DNA of 64,000 bases from Verrucomicrobiaceae bacterium (lineage in GTDB: Bacteria; Verrucomicrobiota; Verrucomicrobiia; Verrucomicrobiales; Akkermansiaceae), in the NCBI GenBank assembly GCA_027486655.1, contig JAIXOR010000002.1, positions 1-64,000 on the forward strand, written 5' to 3'. This document shows positions 43,312-52,178 of the stretch, in pieces (position 1 is the first letter of the stretch; every line of letters starts with the position of its first letter). A model generated the notes under the pieces. It was not told the DNA's origin. It worked only from the letters and a program-made list of their open reading frames with translations, and did not search any database. Both the position numbers and the translations under genes were made by a program.

Positions 43312-44071
43312 CCGGATCTCCGAGCAGGCGGGCGGGGTCGCTGCCGATGCCGGTGAGCAGGGCGAGGGCACGCCAGACAAAGCCGAGCCGGGATTTCCAA
43401 GGGCGGAGCGGACGGAGGATCTGCCACCCGGAGGACTCGCCCAGCGCGGTGAGCGAGGCGGAGGGATTGATCAGGGTGACCTCGCCGCAAAGGGCGAGCA
43501 TGGGCAGGTCCGCACGGCTGTCCGTGTAACCGTGGCAATGCAACAGACGGCCTTCCTCAAAGTACGATGAAGGCAGTACTTCGTGAAGCCTGCGCACCTT
43601 GGCGGCCCCCTTGTGGTTGACCAGATCCGGAAAGAGCCCGGGCTCGTCGATCCGGGTGGCCAGCACGAGGTCGAAGCCGAGCTCACGGCCGATTTCGACA
43701 GCGTAGCACTCCGGGCTCGCGGAGGCGAGGATCAGCAGGTGGCCGGCCGCGCGGTGGCGCTCGATCTCGGCGCGTGCCTCGGCGTAAATCACCGGCATCA
43801 CGGAGCGGGCGAACTCACGCGAGTGCGCGGCGAGCGTCTCCGGCGGCATGCGGAAGAGAAAGCTGAGGAAAACACGCTTCATGCCCTCGGCACCCAGAAT
43901 CGGAGCCAGCGGCAGCAGCGCGAGGAAGACCGGCAGGAAAACCACCCGCCAGGGCTCGCGGCGCAACACATGGTGCCGGAAAAGCAACTGGCAGTCCCAA
44001 GGCAGCAGTGTGCCGTCGAGATCGAAAAGGGCGATGCCGGCCGGGGCTTGTCTGGAAATGGAATCGGCCAC
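43256..44071 (-). CDS. HAD-family phosphatase (PSP/HAD-IB-like)
   Basis: A 271-residue haloacid dehalogenase-superfamily hydrolase with the nucleophile motif FDLDGTLLPWD near the N-terminus, motif II in LLILASASPE and motif III/IV in GYTDSRADLPML. The pattern resembles HAD-IB/phosphoserine phosphatase-like enzymes, and a hydrophobic segment (VFLPVFLALLPLAPILG) makes membrane association possible. The GTG at 44071 gives the normal family N-terminus but has no visible Shine-Dalgarno, so the exact start is uncertain. It overlaps the Nudix gene end-to-end by 56 bp. Confidence 0.8.
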   Translation of the reverse strand: MADSISRQAPAGIALFDLDGTLLPWDCQLLFRHHVLRREPWRVVFLPVFLALLPLAPILGAEGMKRVFLSFLFRMPPETLAAHSREFARSVMPVIYAEARAEIERHRAAGHLLILASASPECYAVEIGRELGFDLVLATRIDEPGLFPDLVNHKGAAKVRRLHEVLPSSYFEEGRLLHCHGYTDSRADLPMLALCGEVTLINPSASLTALGESSGWQILRPLRPWKSRLGFVWRALALLTGIGSDPARLLGDPVTARSGKNPASPGDTHRV

Positions 44072-44200
44072 GTGGGATGGGATTGCGGGGGAAGCTTGGC
44101 ACGATCGGGCGGGGCAGGCCACGGGAAAACACCGGGGCGGGCCACGCGTGAGTTTCCCCTTTCCAGCGGCGGGTTTCCGCTGTTGGTTGGGGGCGGGAAG

Positions 44201-45115
44201 ATGCGCTGCTTTTACTCGGAGGGACTGGAACTGGATCTGCCGTCGGGACATCCGTTTCCGATGGATAAATTCCGTGTCTCCAAGGACATGCTGTTGCAGG
44301 GCGGCATCCTGCGGCCCGATGAAATCATCGAGGTGCGCGCGGCCGACCACCACCTGCTGCGCCGGGTGCACGAAGCGGATTACATCCAGCGCATCGAGAG
44401 CGCCTCGCTGGATCGGAAGGAGCAGATCCTACTCGGCCTGCCCGCCACGCCGCAGCTTTTCCGCCGCAGCGTGATCGAGGTGGAGGCCACACGACTCGCC
44501 TGCCACGCCGCCTTGGCGGAAGGCGTGGGCGTCTGCCTCGCGGGCGGCACCCACCATGCCTTCCGCGAGCATGGCGAGGGATACTGCGTTTTCAACGATG
44601 TGGCCATTGCGATCCGCGACCTGCAGGACAAGCAACCGAACATCCGCATCATGGTGGTGGATACGGACGCCCACCAGGGCAATGGCACCGCTTCGCTGCT
44701 GGCCGGCGATCCGCGGGTGTTCACCTACTCCATCCACGTCGGCCGCAACTATCCGACGCGCAAGGTCAATGGCACGCTGGACGTGGAAACCGTGCGCTAC
44801 GTGGAGGGGGACATGTACCTCAACCAGTTGTTCACCAGCCTCGCCAACGCGCTCGACGCGTTTTCCCCGGACCTGGTCATCTGGATTTCCGGTGCAGACA
44901 ACCACCGCAACGACCGCTTCGGGCAGATGCATCTTTCGCTGAAGGACATCCAGCGGCGCGACGAGATTCTGTTAGGCGCGTTCATCCGCAACCGCATCCC
45001 GGTGGCCGTGCTCTACGGCGGCGGTTACAACCGGCAGCCGGAGTTCACCGCGAAGATCCACCGCAACACGATCGCCACGGCCAAGCGGCTCGCCGCCGCG
45101 CACCGCGGGCTCTGA
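44201..45115 (+). CDS. Histone deacetylase-family (AcuC/HDAC-like) amidohydrolase
   Basis: A 304-residue zinc-dependent deacetylase-superfamily protein. The metal-binding residues are in DTDAHQGNGT (Asp, His) and SGADNHRND (Asp), and GGTHHAFREHGEGYCVFND is the usual catalytic His-His motif. The ATG at 44201 is set by the typical N-terminus (CFYSEGLELDLPSGHPFP) with GGGAAG just upstream. It probably removes acyl groups from proteins or small amines; the physiological substrate is unknown. Divergent from the HAD gene. Confidence 0.88.
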   Translation: MRCFYSEGLELDLPSGHPFPMDKFRVSKDMLLQGGILRPDEIIEVRAADHHLLRRVHEADYIQRIESASLDRKEQILLGLPATPQLFRRSVIEVEATRLACHAALAEGVGVCLAGGTHHAFREHGEGYCVFNDVAIAIRDLQDKQPNIRIMVVDTDAHQGNGTASLLAGDPRVFTYSIHVGRNYPTRKVNGTLDVETVRYVEGDMYLNQLFTSLANALDAFSPDLVIWISGADNHRNDRFGQMHLSLKDIQRRDEILLGAFIRNRIPVAVLYGGGYNRQPEFTAKIHRNTIATAKRLAAAHRGL

Positions 45116-45179
45116 CGCGGAAAGGCAGGTGAATCGGTGATGGATCAAAGGCCCGGCTTGTTCTAGTTTCCGCACGCGC

Positions 45180-47513
45180 ATGGCGAAGAGCAACCCACCG
45201 GACAGCAGGAACCGCCGCAAGGAGAAGGCATCTCCGGCGCCCTCCCGCCTGCCGGGGGCGGGGTCTCTGATCCTGTTCTGGCCCTTCCACCTTTTCGCAC
45301 TGCTCGCCAGACCGCTGGGCCAGCCGCTGCGATTTCTGGTGCTGCTCGCCGGTTTCCCCGCCGTGGCCGGGCTTTACGGGCTCGTCGTGCTGGCCATCCT
45401 CTACGGCTGGCGCGCGAGCGATTACGATCTCGGGCGGATCCACGCCATGCCCCAGCGCTCGATCATCCGGGACCGCCTGGGCGAGGAAATCGGCCGCATC
45501 CATGGCGAAAAGCGCTCGATCATCCCGCTGCGCCAGGTGGCGGAGAACTTCCGCAAAGCCATCCTCGCCCGCGAGGACGAGCGTTTCTATCAGCACGGCG
45601 CCTTCGACACCATCGGCATCGGCCGTGCGGCGCTCAAGAACCTGCAGGGCAAGCGCGAGGGTGCCTCCACCATCACCCAGCAACTCGTTTCCGACATCTT
45701 CCAACTCAAACGCGGTGAAAAACGCGGCGACACACTGCGCCAGATCGACCGCAAGCTGCTCGAGATCGCCATCGCCATCCGCCTGGAGGCCGCGTTCGAA
45801 AAGGACGAGATCCTGGAGGCCTACATCAACCAGATCAACTGGGGCCGCCAGATCAAGGGCGTGAGCGAGGCCGCGCGGATCTACTTCGAGAAGCATCCTT
45901 CCGAACTCACCCTCTCCCAATCCGCCCTGCTTGCCGGAATCGTCCGCGGTCCGGATTCCTTCAACCCGTTCAAGTCGATGGAAGCCGCCACCCGCGAGCG
46001 GGACACCACGCTGGACCGCATGGTCACCGCCGGAGTGATCACCCGCGAGGAGGCTGCGGAGGCCAAGAAAGAGCCCATCGAGGTGCGTCCGAAGTGGCGG
46101 CGCGAGGCCCGTGAATCCTACGCCATGGACGCCATCCGCAACGACCTGGAAATCATCCTGGAAAAACAGGACATCGAGCTGGGCGGGCTGGAAATCACCA
46201 CCACCATCGACCTCCGCGTCCAGCAAAAGGGCGAGGAGGCGCTCGACCGCAAACTGCGGGAAATCGAGCGGCTCTCCGGATACGCCCATCCCACCCGCGA
46301 CGCGTGGAACCGCCTCGCTGAAACCGACCGGGGCGAGCCGAAGTATGTGCAGGGTGCCGCCGTGGTCGTCGAGAACCGCACGGGCGCCGTCCTCGCCGTG
46401 GTCGGCGGGCGGAATGCCAACGAGTCGCGCTTCAACCGCGCCAAAGATGCCAAACGCCAACTCGGATCCATCTTCAAACCCTTCGTCTACCTCTCCGCCT
46501 TCGACAAGGGCATGGGCCCCGGCACCCCCGTCAGCGATGGCCCGATCCAACCCGGAGAGATCGCCAAGGGAGGCACCTGGCGGCCTCACAACTCGGACGG
46601 CAAGTACGGCGGCGTGGAGCCCGCCTCCTACGGCCTCATCCGTTCCCGCAACACCATGTCCGTGCGGGTCGGCGACTTCGCCGGCATCCCCAAAGTCAAG
46701 GAAGTCGCCCTGATGGCGGGATTCACCACACCCATGCCGGAGAACCCGTCGTCCTTCCTCGGTTCCTGGGAAGCCTCGCCCTGGGAAGTGGCCACGGCTT
46801 ACACGATTTTCCCGAACGACGGCACTCGCTACCGGCCCTACCTGATCTCCCAGATCAAGGATCGCGATGGGAACATCCTCTACTCCACCCTGCCGCTTTC
46901 CTATCAGGCCGCCAAAGCCGGATCCGCGTGGTCGGTTTCCCGCATCCTCAACGAGGTCACCACCCGGGGCACCGCCGCCTCCATCCGCCGCCTCGGATTC
47001 GACAAACCCTGCGGCGGCAAAACCGGCACCACCAACGACTTCAAGGACGCCTGGTTCGCCGGATACACCTCCACCCTGTCCTGCGCCGTGTGGGTCGGCT
47101 TCGACACCCCCAAAACCACCATCAACCGGGGCTTCGGATCCGTGCTCTCTCTGCCCGTCTGGGTGGACATCATGAAGACCGCGGACCGCCTCGGCTACAA
47201 GGCCGGCGCCCTCCATACCCGCGCCCACCTGCTCCCCGTCGAGCTCTGCCGCCTTTCCGGGAAACGCGCCACCGTCGGCTGCCGGAGCGCAGACACCGCC
47301 TACGATGATCAGATCCCGGCGGATACCGCCCCGCCGGAAACCGACTTCTGCCCGATCCATCCGGCGCGTGCCGTGGCGGTGCTTCCCGATGCGTCTCCCA
47401 CGCCCGAGACAGCGGCAGACGCTCCTTTGAAAGCCCTGCCCGTGGAGCCGGAGGCCCCGGCGCGTGCCCTGCCCGTCGAGGAATCCGCACCGCGCGCGCT
47501 TCCGGTCGAGTGA
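45180..47513 (+). CDS. Class A penicillin-binding protein (transglycosylase/transpeptidase)
   Basis: A 777-residue bifunctional peptidoglycan synthase. One N-terminal membrane region (about 30-78) precedes a GT51 domain with the catalytic Glu132 in LAREDERFYQHG and GASTITQQLVSDIF. The transpeptidase domain keeps all motifs: Ser430-x-x-Lys433 in LGSIFKPF, the SRN triad in LIRSRNTMSV, and Lys614 in GKTGTTNDFKD. A proline/glutamate-rich C-terminal tail with three ALPVE-type repeats follows. It is followed after 64 bp by a second, partly degenerate PBP. Confidence 0.93.
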   Translation: MAKSNPPDSRNRRKEKASPAPSRLPGAGSLILFWPFHLFALLARPLGQPLRFLVLLAGFPAVAGLYGLVVLAILYGWRASDYDLGRIHAMPQRSIIRDRLGEEIGRIHGEKRSIIPLRQVAENFRKAILAREDERFYQHGAFDTIGIGRAALKNLQGKREGASTITQQLVSDIFQLKRGEKRGDTLRQIDRKLLEIAIAIRLEAAFEKDEILEAYINQINWGRQIKGVSEAARIYFEKHPSELTLSQSALLAGIVRGPDSFNPFKSMEAATRERDTTLDRMVTAGVITREEAAEAKKEPIEVRPKWRREARESYAMDAIRNDLEIILEKQDIELGGLEITTTIDLRVQQKGEEALDRKLREIERLSGYAHPTRDAWNRLAETDRGEPKYVQGAAVVVENRTGAVLAVVGGRNANESRFNRAKDAKRQLGSIFKPFVYLSAFDKGMGPGTPVSDGPIQPGEIAKGGTWRPHNSDGKYGGVEPASYGLIRSRNTMSVRVGDFAGIPKVKEVALMAGFTTPMPENPSSFLGSWEASPWEVATAYTIFPNDGTRYRPYLISQIKDRDGNILYSTLPLSYQAAKAGSAWSVSRILNEVTTRGTAASIRRLGFDKPCGGKTGTTNDFKDAWFAGYTSTLSCAVWVGFDTPKTTINRGFGSVLSLPVWVDIMKTADRLGYKAGALHTRAHLLPVELCRLSGKRATVGCRSADTAYDDQIPADTAPPETDFCPIHPARAVAVLPDASPTPETAADAPLKALPVEPEAPARALPVEESAPRALPVE

Positions 47514-47577
47514 ACCCCCGAGGAAATCCCATCGAACATCCCCCGCACAGGATCCGTCCACTCATCCGTTCCGTCCC

Positions 47578-49287
47578 ATGTCCACCTGGCGCCCGATTCC
47601 CCCACCCCCGTTCTGGAAGCGCTGGCTTCCCGAATGGCTGCACGGACCGGTGCGCGCCCTGTTTTTCACCGCCGTGTGCGGGGCTGTCGTTTTCTCGGGG
47701 ATCGCGTTCTTCTACTTCTCACTGGCGATGCGCTACGATCTGAAGGAAGTGGCACGCCTGCCCACCGGCACCACCTTCCTCGACCGCAAGGGCGTGGAAC
47801 TGGCCGCACCGGGAGCCTCCGGCCGCAAACTCGTCACCCGCGCGGAAATCCCGGACTTTCTCGTCAAATCGCTGCAAGCCCGCGAGGACGCCCGCTTCTT
47901 CCAGCACTCCGGCGTGGACATCCGCGGATTTTCCCGGGCCACGCTGCGCAACCTCAAGGACCGCAAGTTCACCCAAGGCGCCTCCACGCTCACGATGCAG
48001 CTCGCCAAGAACACCTTCGACAACAAGGACAAGTCGATCCACCGCAAGCTGCTGGAAGTCGCCCTCGCCCTGCGCATCGAGGCCCGCTACTCGAAGGACG
48101 AGATCCTCACCCACTACCTGAACCGCATCTACTTCGGCGCCGGAGCCTACGGCATCGAACAGGCCGCACGCACCTACTTCGGAAAAACCACCCGCGATCT
48201 CACGGACGGCGAGTGCGCCATCATCGTCGGCATCATCCGCGGACCGCACGCGTTCTCCCCGATCCGCAATCCGGAAAAAGCCCTCAACCAGCGCGGCCAG
48301 ACGCTCAACCGCATGATCGCCATGGGCTTCATCGACAAGGCCCGCCGCGAGGCAATCGCCGCAGAGCCGCTCCGGCTCGTCGATGAGGACCAGCGCGAAA
48401 CCCAGACCTCATACGCCCTCCAGGCCATCCGCCGAGAACTGGACAACATCCTCGACGACAGCGAACTCCAGACCGCCGGCCTCCAGGTGCACACGACACT
48501 GGACGCCGCCTGGCAGCAACGTCTGGAAACCGAGCTCAACCACGCCGTGGAAGCCCTCGAAAACGAGAAATCCTGGCCCCACCCGAAACTCGCAAGCCAC
48601 CTCCCCGGCGAAAAACCCGCCTACGTGCTCTTCGCGGCCATCACCACGGAGATCAAGACCGGGGCCACTCTCGCCCTCATCGGCGGCCGGAACTACGGCC
48701 ATTCCCGCGTCGATTGCACCCGCTCCACCCGCGATCTCGGATCCGCCTTCGAGCCCTTTGTCGCCGCCGCCGCCGCCGAGCGCGGCAAACTCGTGCTCCC
48801 CGGTAAACCCGTGCAAACCGGCCGCCAGATCGGCCCGGCGGAAGTCGAGCGCATCGCCCGCCGCTGCGGCCTCGACGGCCCCTTCCTCCAGACCGAGGAC
48901 CTCTTCCGCGGAGCCGTCGCCGCCACGCCTCAGGAAATGTCCGTGGGCCTCGCCACCCTCGGCAACCAGGGCAAGCGCCCCAAGCCCTTCCTCATCCGCG
49001 AAATCCGCACCGCTTCCGGAGAAGTCATCTATCAGGCACGGCCGCAGATCACCCAGGCAGTCAGCCAGTCCGCCGCGCTCGATGCCACCAGCGTGCTGTC
49101 CCGCCGCAAGGGCACCCGCGTCTTCACCGGTGCCACCGGCTCCGAGCGCGATGCCTGGACGCTGCGCCTCGGCCCGTCCGGAGCCACCGCCATCTGGATC
49201 GGCTTCGACAAACCCACCGCCATCGCCCCGGAACGCCGGCTCAAATCGTTGTTGGACGAGTTCGTCGAGCGTCTCGGCAACGACTGA
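47578..49287 (+). CDS. Class A PBP paralogue with a degenerate transpeptidase domain
   Basis: A 569-residue protein with one membrane segment (about 27-50) and an intact GT51 transglycosylase domain (Glu103 in AREDARFFQHSGVD, then QGASTLTMQLAKNTF). In the C-terminal transpeptidase-like region the SxxK motif reads Ser389-Ala-Phe-Glu392 (SAFE), the SxN motif is not found, and the KTG motif reads ATG (Ala519). The protein therefore probably polymerises glycan strands but cannot cross-link them in the usual way. The domain may bind substrate or the neighbouring PBP. The ATG at 47578 begins the typical N-terminus before the membrane helix. Confidence 0.85.
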   Translation: MSTWRPIPPPPFWKRWLPEWLHGPVRALFFTAVCGAVVFSGIAFFYFSLAMRYDLKEVARLPTGTTFLDRKGVELAAPGASGRKLVTRAEIPDFLVKSLQAREDARFFQHSGVDIRGFSRATLRNLKDRKFTQGASTLTMQLAKNTFDNKDKSIHRKLLEVALALRIEARYSKDEILTHYLNRIYFGAGAYGIEQAARTYFGKTTRDLTDGECAIIVGIIRGPHAFSPIRNPEKALNQRGQTLNRMIAMGFIDKARREAIAAEPLRLVDEDQRETQTSYALQAIRRELDNILDDSELQTAGLQVHTTLDAAWQQRLETELNHAVEALENEKSWPHPKLASHLPGEKPAYVLFAAITTEIKTGATLALIGGRNYGHSRVDCTRSTRDLGSAFEPFVAAAAAERGKLVLPGKPVQTGRQIGPAEVERIARRCGLDGPFLQTEDLFRGAVAATPQEMSVGLATLGNQGKRPKPFLIREIRTASGEVIYQARPQITQAVSQSAALDATSVLSRRKGTRVFTGATGSERDAWTLRLGPSGATAIWIGFDKPTAIAPERRLKSLLDEFVERLGND

Positions 49288-49292
49288 GCCAC

Positions 49293-49320
49293 CGCAGGAA
49301 ACCAGGCCTGCGTTTTCGTT
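49293..49320 (+). terminator. Intrinsic terminator after the PBP pair
   Basis: cgcagg (49293-49298) and cctgcg (49307-49312) form a six-base stem with an eight-base loop, followed by ttttcgttt. It lies between the convergent PBP and siroheme decarboxylase genes and fits a rho-independent terminator. Confidence 0.6.
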
Positions 49321-50361
49321 TCACGCATGGCTGCGTTCCCACTCGACCTCCTCGTCGGTGAAATAGCGCACCCGCACTTTCTTGAACTCCCGGGTCGAAT
49401 ACAAGGCGTGCCGGTCCCGGATGCCGGTGGCTTCCGCAATGGCGTCCAGCGTCCGCTCGCACTCATCCTCGGACTTGCCATGCACCATCGTGAAGAGGTT
49501 GTAAGGCCAGTCCGGATAACTCGGGCGCTGATAGGCGTGGCTCACCGCGCTGAAACCGGCCATCGTTTCCCCCAGTTTTCTCAATCCCTCGGGATCGTCC
49601 TGCGGACCGGCCCAGACACCCATCGCATTCGCGCCGAATCCCGCCTTGCGATGATGCAGCACGGCGGCAAAACGGCGCATCCGCCCGTTGCGCAAAAACC
49701 CGCCATGCATCGCGGCAGCCTCCTCGAAGGTCAGCCCGAGCTCCCCGGCAAGCGCCACAAACGGCTCCTCATCCACCGCCAGATCCCGCTGCATGAGCCG
49801 CACAAAGCGGATCTCCCGCTCATCCAAGGGCCGCGCCTCACCCCGGTTCGCCTCGGTGTAGGCCGGAGTGCTCCGCGCTTCCGGCGAGGTCACCCCCTCA
49901 GTGTCAAAGCGCACGCCGATCTTGAACAAGCGCAACGTTGGCAACAAGCGGGTGGTCTCCGCCCCGGACAAGCGATGCAGCAAGTCCACCGTGCCCTCGA
50001 GACCGAGCCGGCTGATCGGCGGCACCGCGATGGTATACCACAGGTTGAAATCGTGGTTGCGCAGATAGTTGTGGCTCACTCCCGGGTGGGAATTGATCAC
50101 CGCCACCGCGCTTTCGAGCTTCTCCGGTGCGATCCGCGCGGCCACCAGGCTGGACGCGTAACCCAGGCTCCGCGTGTCAAAAATCGCGCTGATCTGACGG
50201 ATCACCCGCGCCGCCTTGAGCTGGCGCACCCGCTCGATCGTCTCGCCCTCACCAAGGCCGCAACGCGCGCCAATCTCCGCAAAGGGACGACGGACAAAGG
50301 GAATGGACTCCTGCAAGACACCCAACAGGGCGGCATCGGCGGCATCAGAGGCAGCACTCAT
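49321..50361 (-). CDS. Single-chain siroheme decarboxylase (fused AhbA/AhbB-like, Lrp/AsnC fold)
   Basis: A 346-residue protein made of two tandem Lrp/AsnC-like units. Each half has a winged-helix region followed by a RAM-like domain (ISAIFDTRSLGYASSLVAAR in the first, KAGFGANAMGVWAG and YPDWPYNLFTMVHG in the second). The conserved His- and Tyr-rich stretches (GVSHNYLRNHDFNLWYTIA) are those of NirDLGH/AhbA/AhbB enzymes, which decarboxylate siroheme to 12,18-didecarboxysiroheme on the way to haem or haem d1. AhbA and AhbB are normally separate proteins, so this is a natural fusion. A plain transcription regulator is unlikely given both halves' motifs. Start at ATG 50361. Confidence 0.78.
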   Translation of the reverse strand: MSAASDAADAALLGVLQESIPFVRRPFAEIGARCGLGEGETIERVRQLKAARVIRQISAIFDTRSLGYASSLVAARIAPEKLESAVAVINSHPGVSHNYLRNHDFNLWYTIAVPPISRLGLEGTVDLLHRLSGAETTRLLPTLRLFKIGVRFDTEGVTSPEARSTPAYTEANRGEARPLDEREIRFVRLMQRDLAVDEEPFVALAGELGLTFEEAAAMHGGFLRNGRMRRFAAVLHHRKAGFGANAMGVWAGPQDDPEGLRKLGETMAGFSAVSHAYQRPSYPDWPYNLFTMVHGKSEDECERTLDAIAEATGIRDRHALYSTREFKKVRVRYFTDEEVEWERSHA

Positions 50362-50428
50362 CTCGGCTCCGAAGCTACCAAGCCCACGGCACGGAAAAAG
50401 CGGGAATCCATCGATGGCTCCGGTTTTC

Positions 50429-51220
50429 TCAATCCGCCACCACCGCCGCCTTGGCACCATCCCGGGTGGAAACCAGATAGCGCGTTTCCTTGTCGCCGGA
50501 CTTCGCCGCGGTCTTCCCTGCCGCGGATCCAGCATTCTGATGGAAGGGCAGCACCACGCTGTCCGTGGCGATCGCCCGCTTGATCAATTTGGTGCCCAGA
50601 AACAGCGAGCTCAGGCACATGATGTTGCAAATCACCACCAGGCCGGTGTTCCAGCCGATCATCACCCAGGGCTTTGGCAGGAAATACCGCAGCACCAGCG
50701 CCATCCACACCGCGGCCACCCCGCACAGCAGGGCGATGAGGCTCATCGGATGGGCGATGCTTTCCGGCAAAAGATGCGACCACAAGCGACCCATCGCCGC
50801 CACCGTCCCGGACGTGCCGATGAATAGAATCGTCAGCCACATCAGCGAAATGCGCGGCTTGAGGAAGTTCTGCGATTTTCCCCGGTGCTTGTTCACCAGC
50901 ATGTCCTGGATCGTCTTGGCTATCGCCTCGCGCGTTTCCTGGTCCCCCATGCACTTGGCAATCCGGCGGCACTCGAACGACCGGTTCTTTGCCCGCTGCA
51001 TCCGGTTGAGACGGGTGAGCTGCCTCACCCGGATCCGGGTGTAAACCGCCAGCGCCTCCTGCCGCTTCCCCCCACACTCGGAAAGCGCGGTCGCCCACGC
51101 TCCGGGCTCCAGCCTGGAATCCAGGATCTCACGACCCACCTGCTCCGCGACCTCCTGGGCCGCCGCCAGCATGCGGGGATCCTGCGCCGCTTTCTGCGAG
51201 AGAAAATTCGGTGTTTTCAT
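50429..51220 (-). CDS. Integral membrane protein of unknown function
   Basis: A 263-residue protein. The N-terminal ~120 residues are soluble and rich in Arg/Lys (a helical stretch with RIRVRQLTRLNRMQRAKNR), and residues about 125-235 hold three membrane segments (LMWLTILFIGTSGTVAAMG, LIALLCGVAAVWMALVLRY and IGWNTGLVVICNIMCLSSLF). No family recognised. It lies between siroheme decarboxylase and the PEP-CTERM gene on the same strand; no functional link is evident. Confidence 0.7.
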   Translation of the reverse strand: MKTPNFLSQKAAQDPRMLAAAQEVAEQVGREILDSRLEPGAWATALSECGGKRQEALAVYTRIRVRQLTRLNRMQRAKNRSFECRRIAKCMGDQETREAIAKTIQDMLVNKHRGKSQNFLKPRISLMWLTILFIGTSGTVAAMGRLWSHLLPESIAHPMSLIALLCGVAAVWMALVLRYFLPKPWVMIGWNTGLVVICNIMCLSSLFLGTKLIKRAIATDSVVLPFHQNAGSAAGKTAAKSGDKETRYLVSTRDGAKAAVVAD

Positions 51221-51251
51221 TCTGCCGGGGGAGGCTGGGGTGGTGGAAAAA

Positions 51252-52103
51252 TCAGCGCCTGCGTCGTTTCAATAGAATCAGGGTGGCGGGAATGAGCCCG
51301 AAGAAGGCCCCGGGCTCCGGGACCGCGTTGATCGAGGCCGTCGCCCCGGTCTGCACCGTCTCGCTCAACATGCTGCTCACCGTGCTGGCCAGCGTGCCGT
51401 TGAGCGGGGATGTCGTGCTCGTCGGCGTCACCCCGCTCAGGGTGCTGCCGATCACGTTGGCGGTGTAGAAGTTGTTGATCGCGTTGGCCTGATTGCCGAG
51501 CGCCAGGGCGTTGATCACGTCCACGCCGGAGGCAAGCGCTCCGGAGCTGCTCGCCCGAGTGGAACTCGCCGTATTGTTCGGCTGGTTCTTGGCCGTCGCC
51601 ACTTCAATCATCTGCACGGTGCTCTCAAATCCGTTGCTCGTGCCCCCGGTCTCGGTGCCGAATGACAAGGTCGCCGCCGTAATCGCTGCACCGACGTTCG
51701 CCGTGGAAACCGAAAACGGCATGGTCAGATTCCGCGCCAACGCCGCAAACTGCTGGGCCTGCGTCATGTTGCCGATCATCATCCACGGAATGCCCACCAA
51801 CTGCGTGGAGGAATTTCCATAGAACATCATCGATACCGCGATCCGTCCGTAAGAACCGGATTGGATCGAATCCATGACCTGCGTGCTCGAAAACGCCGTG
51901 GCGTATCCGTTCATCAGCTGGTTGAACTGCGTGTTCGACAAGCCGGGCCGGGTGATGTCGACAAGCAGAACAATCTCGCTGTCGACCGCTTCCGCCGATA
52001 CGGCGGAAGGCAGCAGTGACAGGAGGGACCCTGTCAGCACTGCCCTCGCGAAGGACCGGCGGGATTTCCGGCCTCCGTGGGTGGGTAGGTGGTTCGTTTT
52101 CAT
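51252..52103 (-). CDS. PEP-CTERM-anchored DUF1194 (VWA-like) secreted protein
   Basis: A 283-residue exported protein with a long N-terminal signal peptide (SFARAVLTGSLLSLLPSAVSA). Residues about 40-210 form a DUF1194 domain resembling a von Willebrand A fold, beginning VDSEIVLLVDITRPGLSNTQ, but the usual DxSxS metal-ion motif is DITRP, so metal binding may be weak. The C-terminus carries a PEP-CTERM sorting signal: VPEPG, a hydrophobic helix and a basic tail RRRR. Export to the surface by exosortase is expected. It is divergent from the gene at 52179 across a short AT-rich stretch. Confidence 0.85.
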   Translation of the reverse strand: MKTNHLPTHGGRKSRRSFARAVLTGSLLSLLPSAVSAEAVDSEIVLLVDITRPGLSNTQFNQLMNGYATAFSSTQVMDSIQSGSYGRIAVSMMFYGNSSTQLVGIPWMMIGNMTQAQQFAALARNLTMPFSVSTANVGAAITAATLSFGTETGGTSNGFESTVQMIEVATAKNQPNNTASSTRASSSGALASGVDVINALALGNQANAINNFYTANVIGSTLSGVTPTSTTSPLNGTLASTVSSMLSETVQTGATASINAVPEPGAFFGLIPATLILLKRRRR

Positions 52104-52178
52104 GTGGGTGTGAACATGTAACGAGTTCTTTAAAAATTAAGATTGCCTAAGTGTCAATATTTTTGTAATTATTTCGCC

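Noticed and set aside
45045..47561. Minus-strand open frame of 838 codons
   Set aside because: It is antisense to the first class A PBP, whose catalytic motifs are clear in the plus frame.
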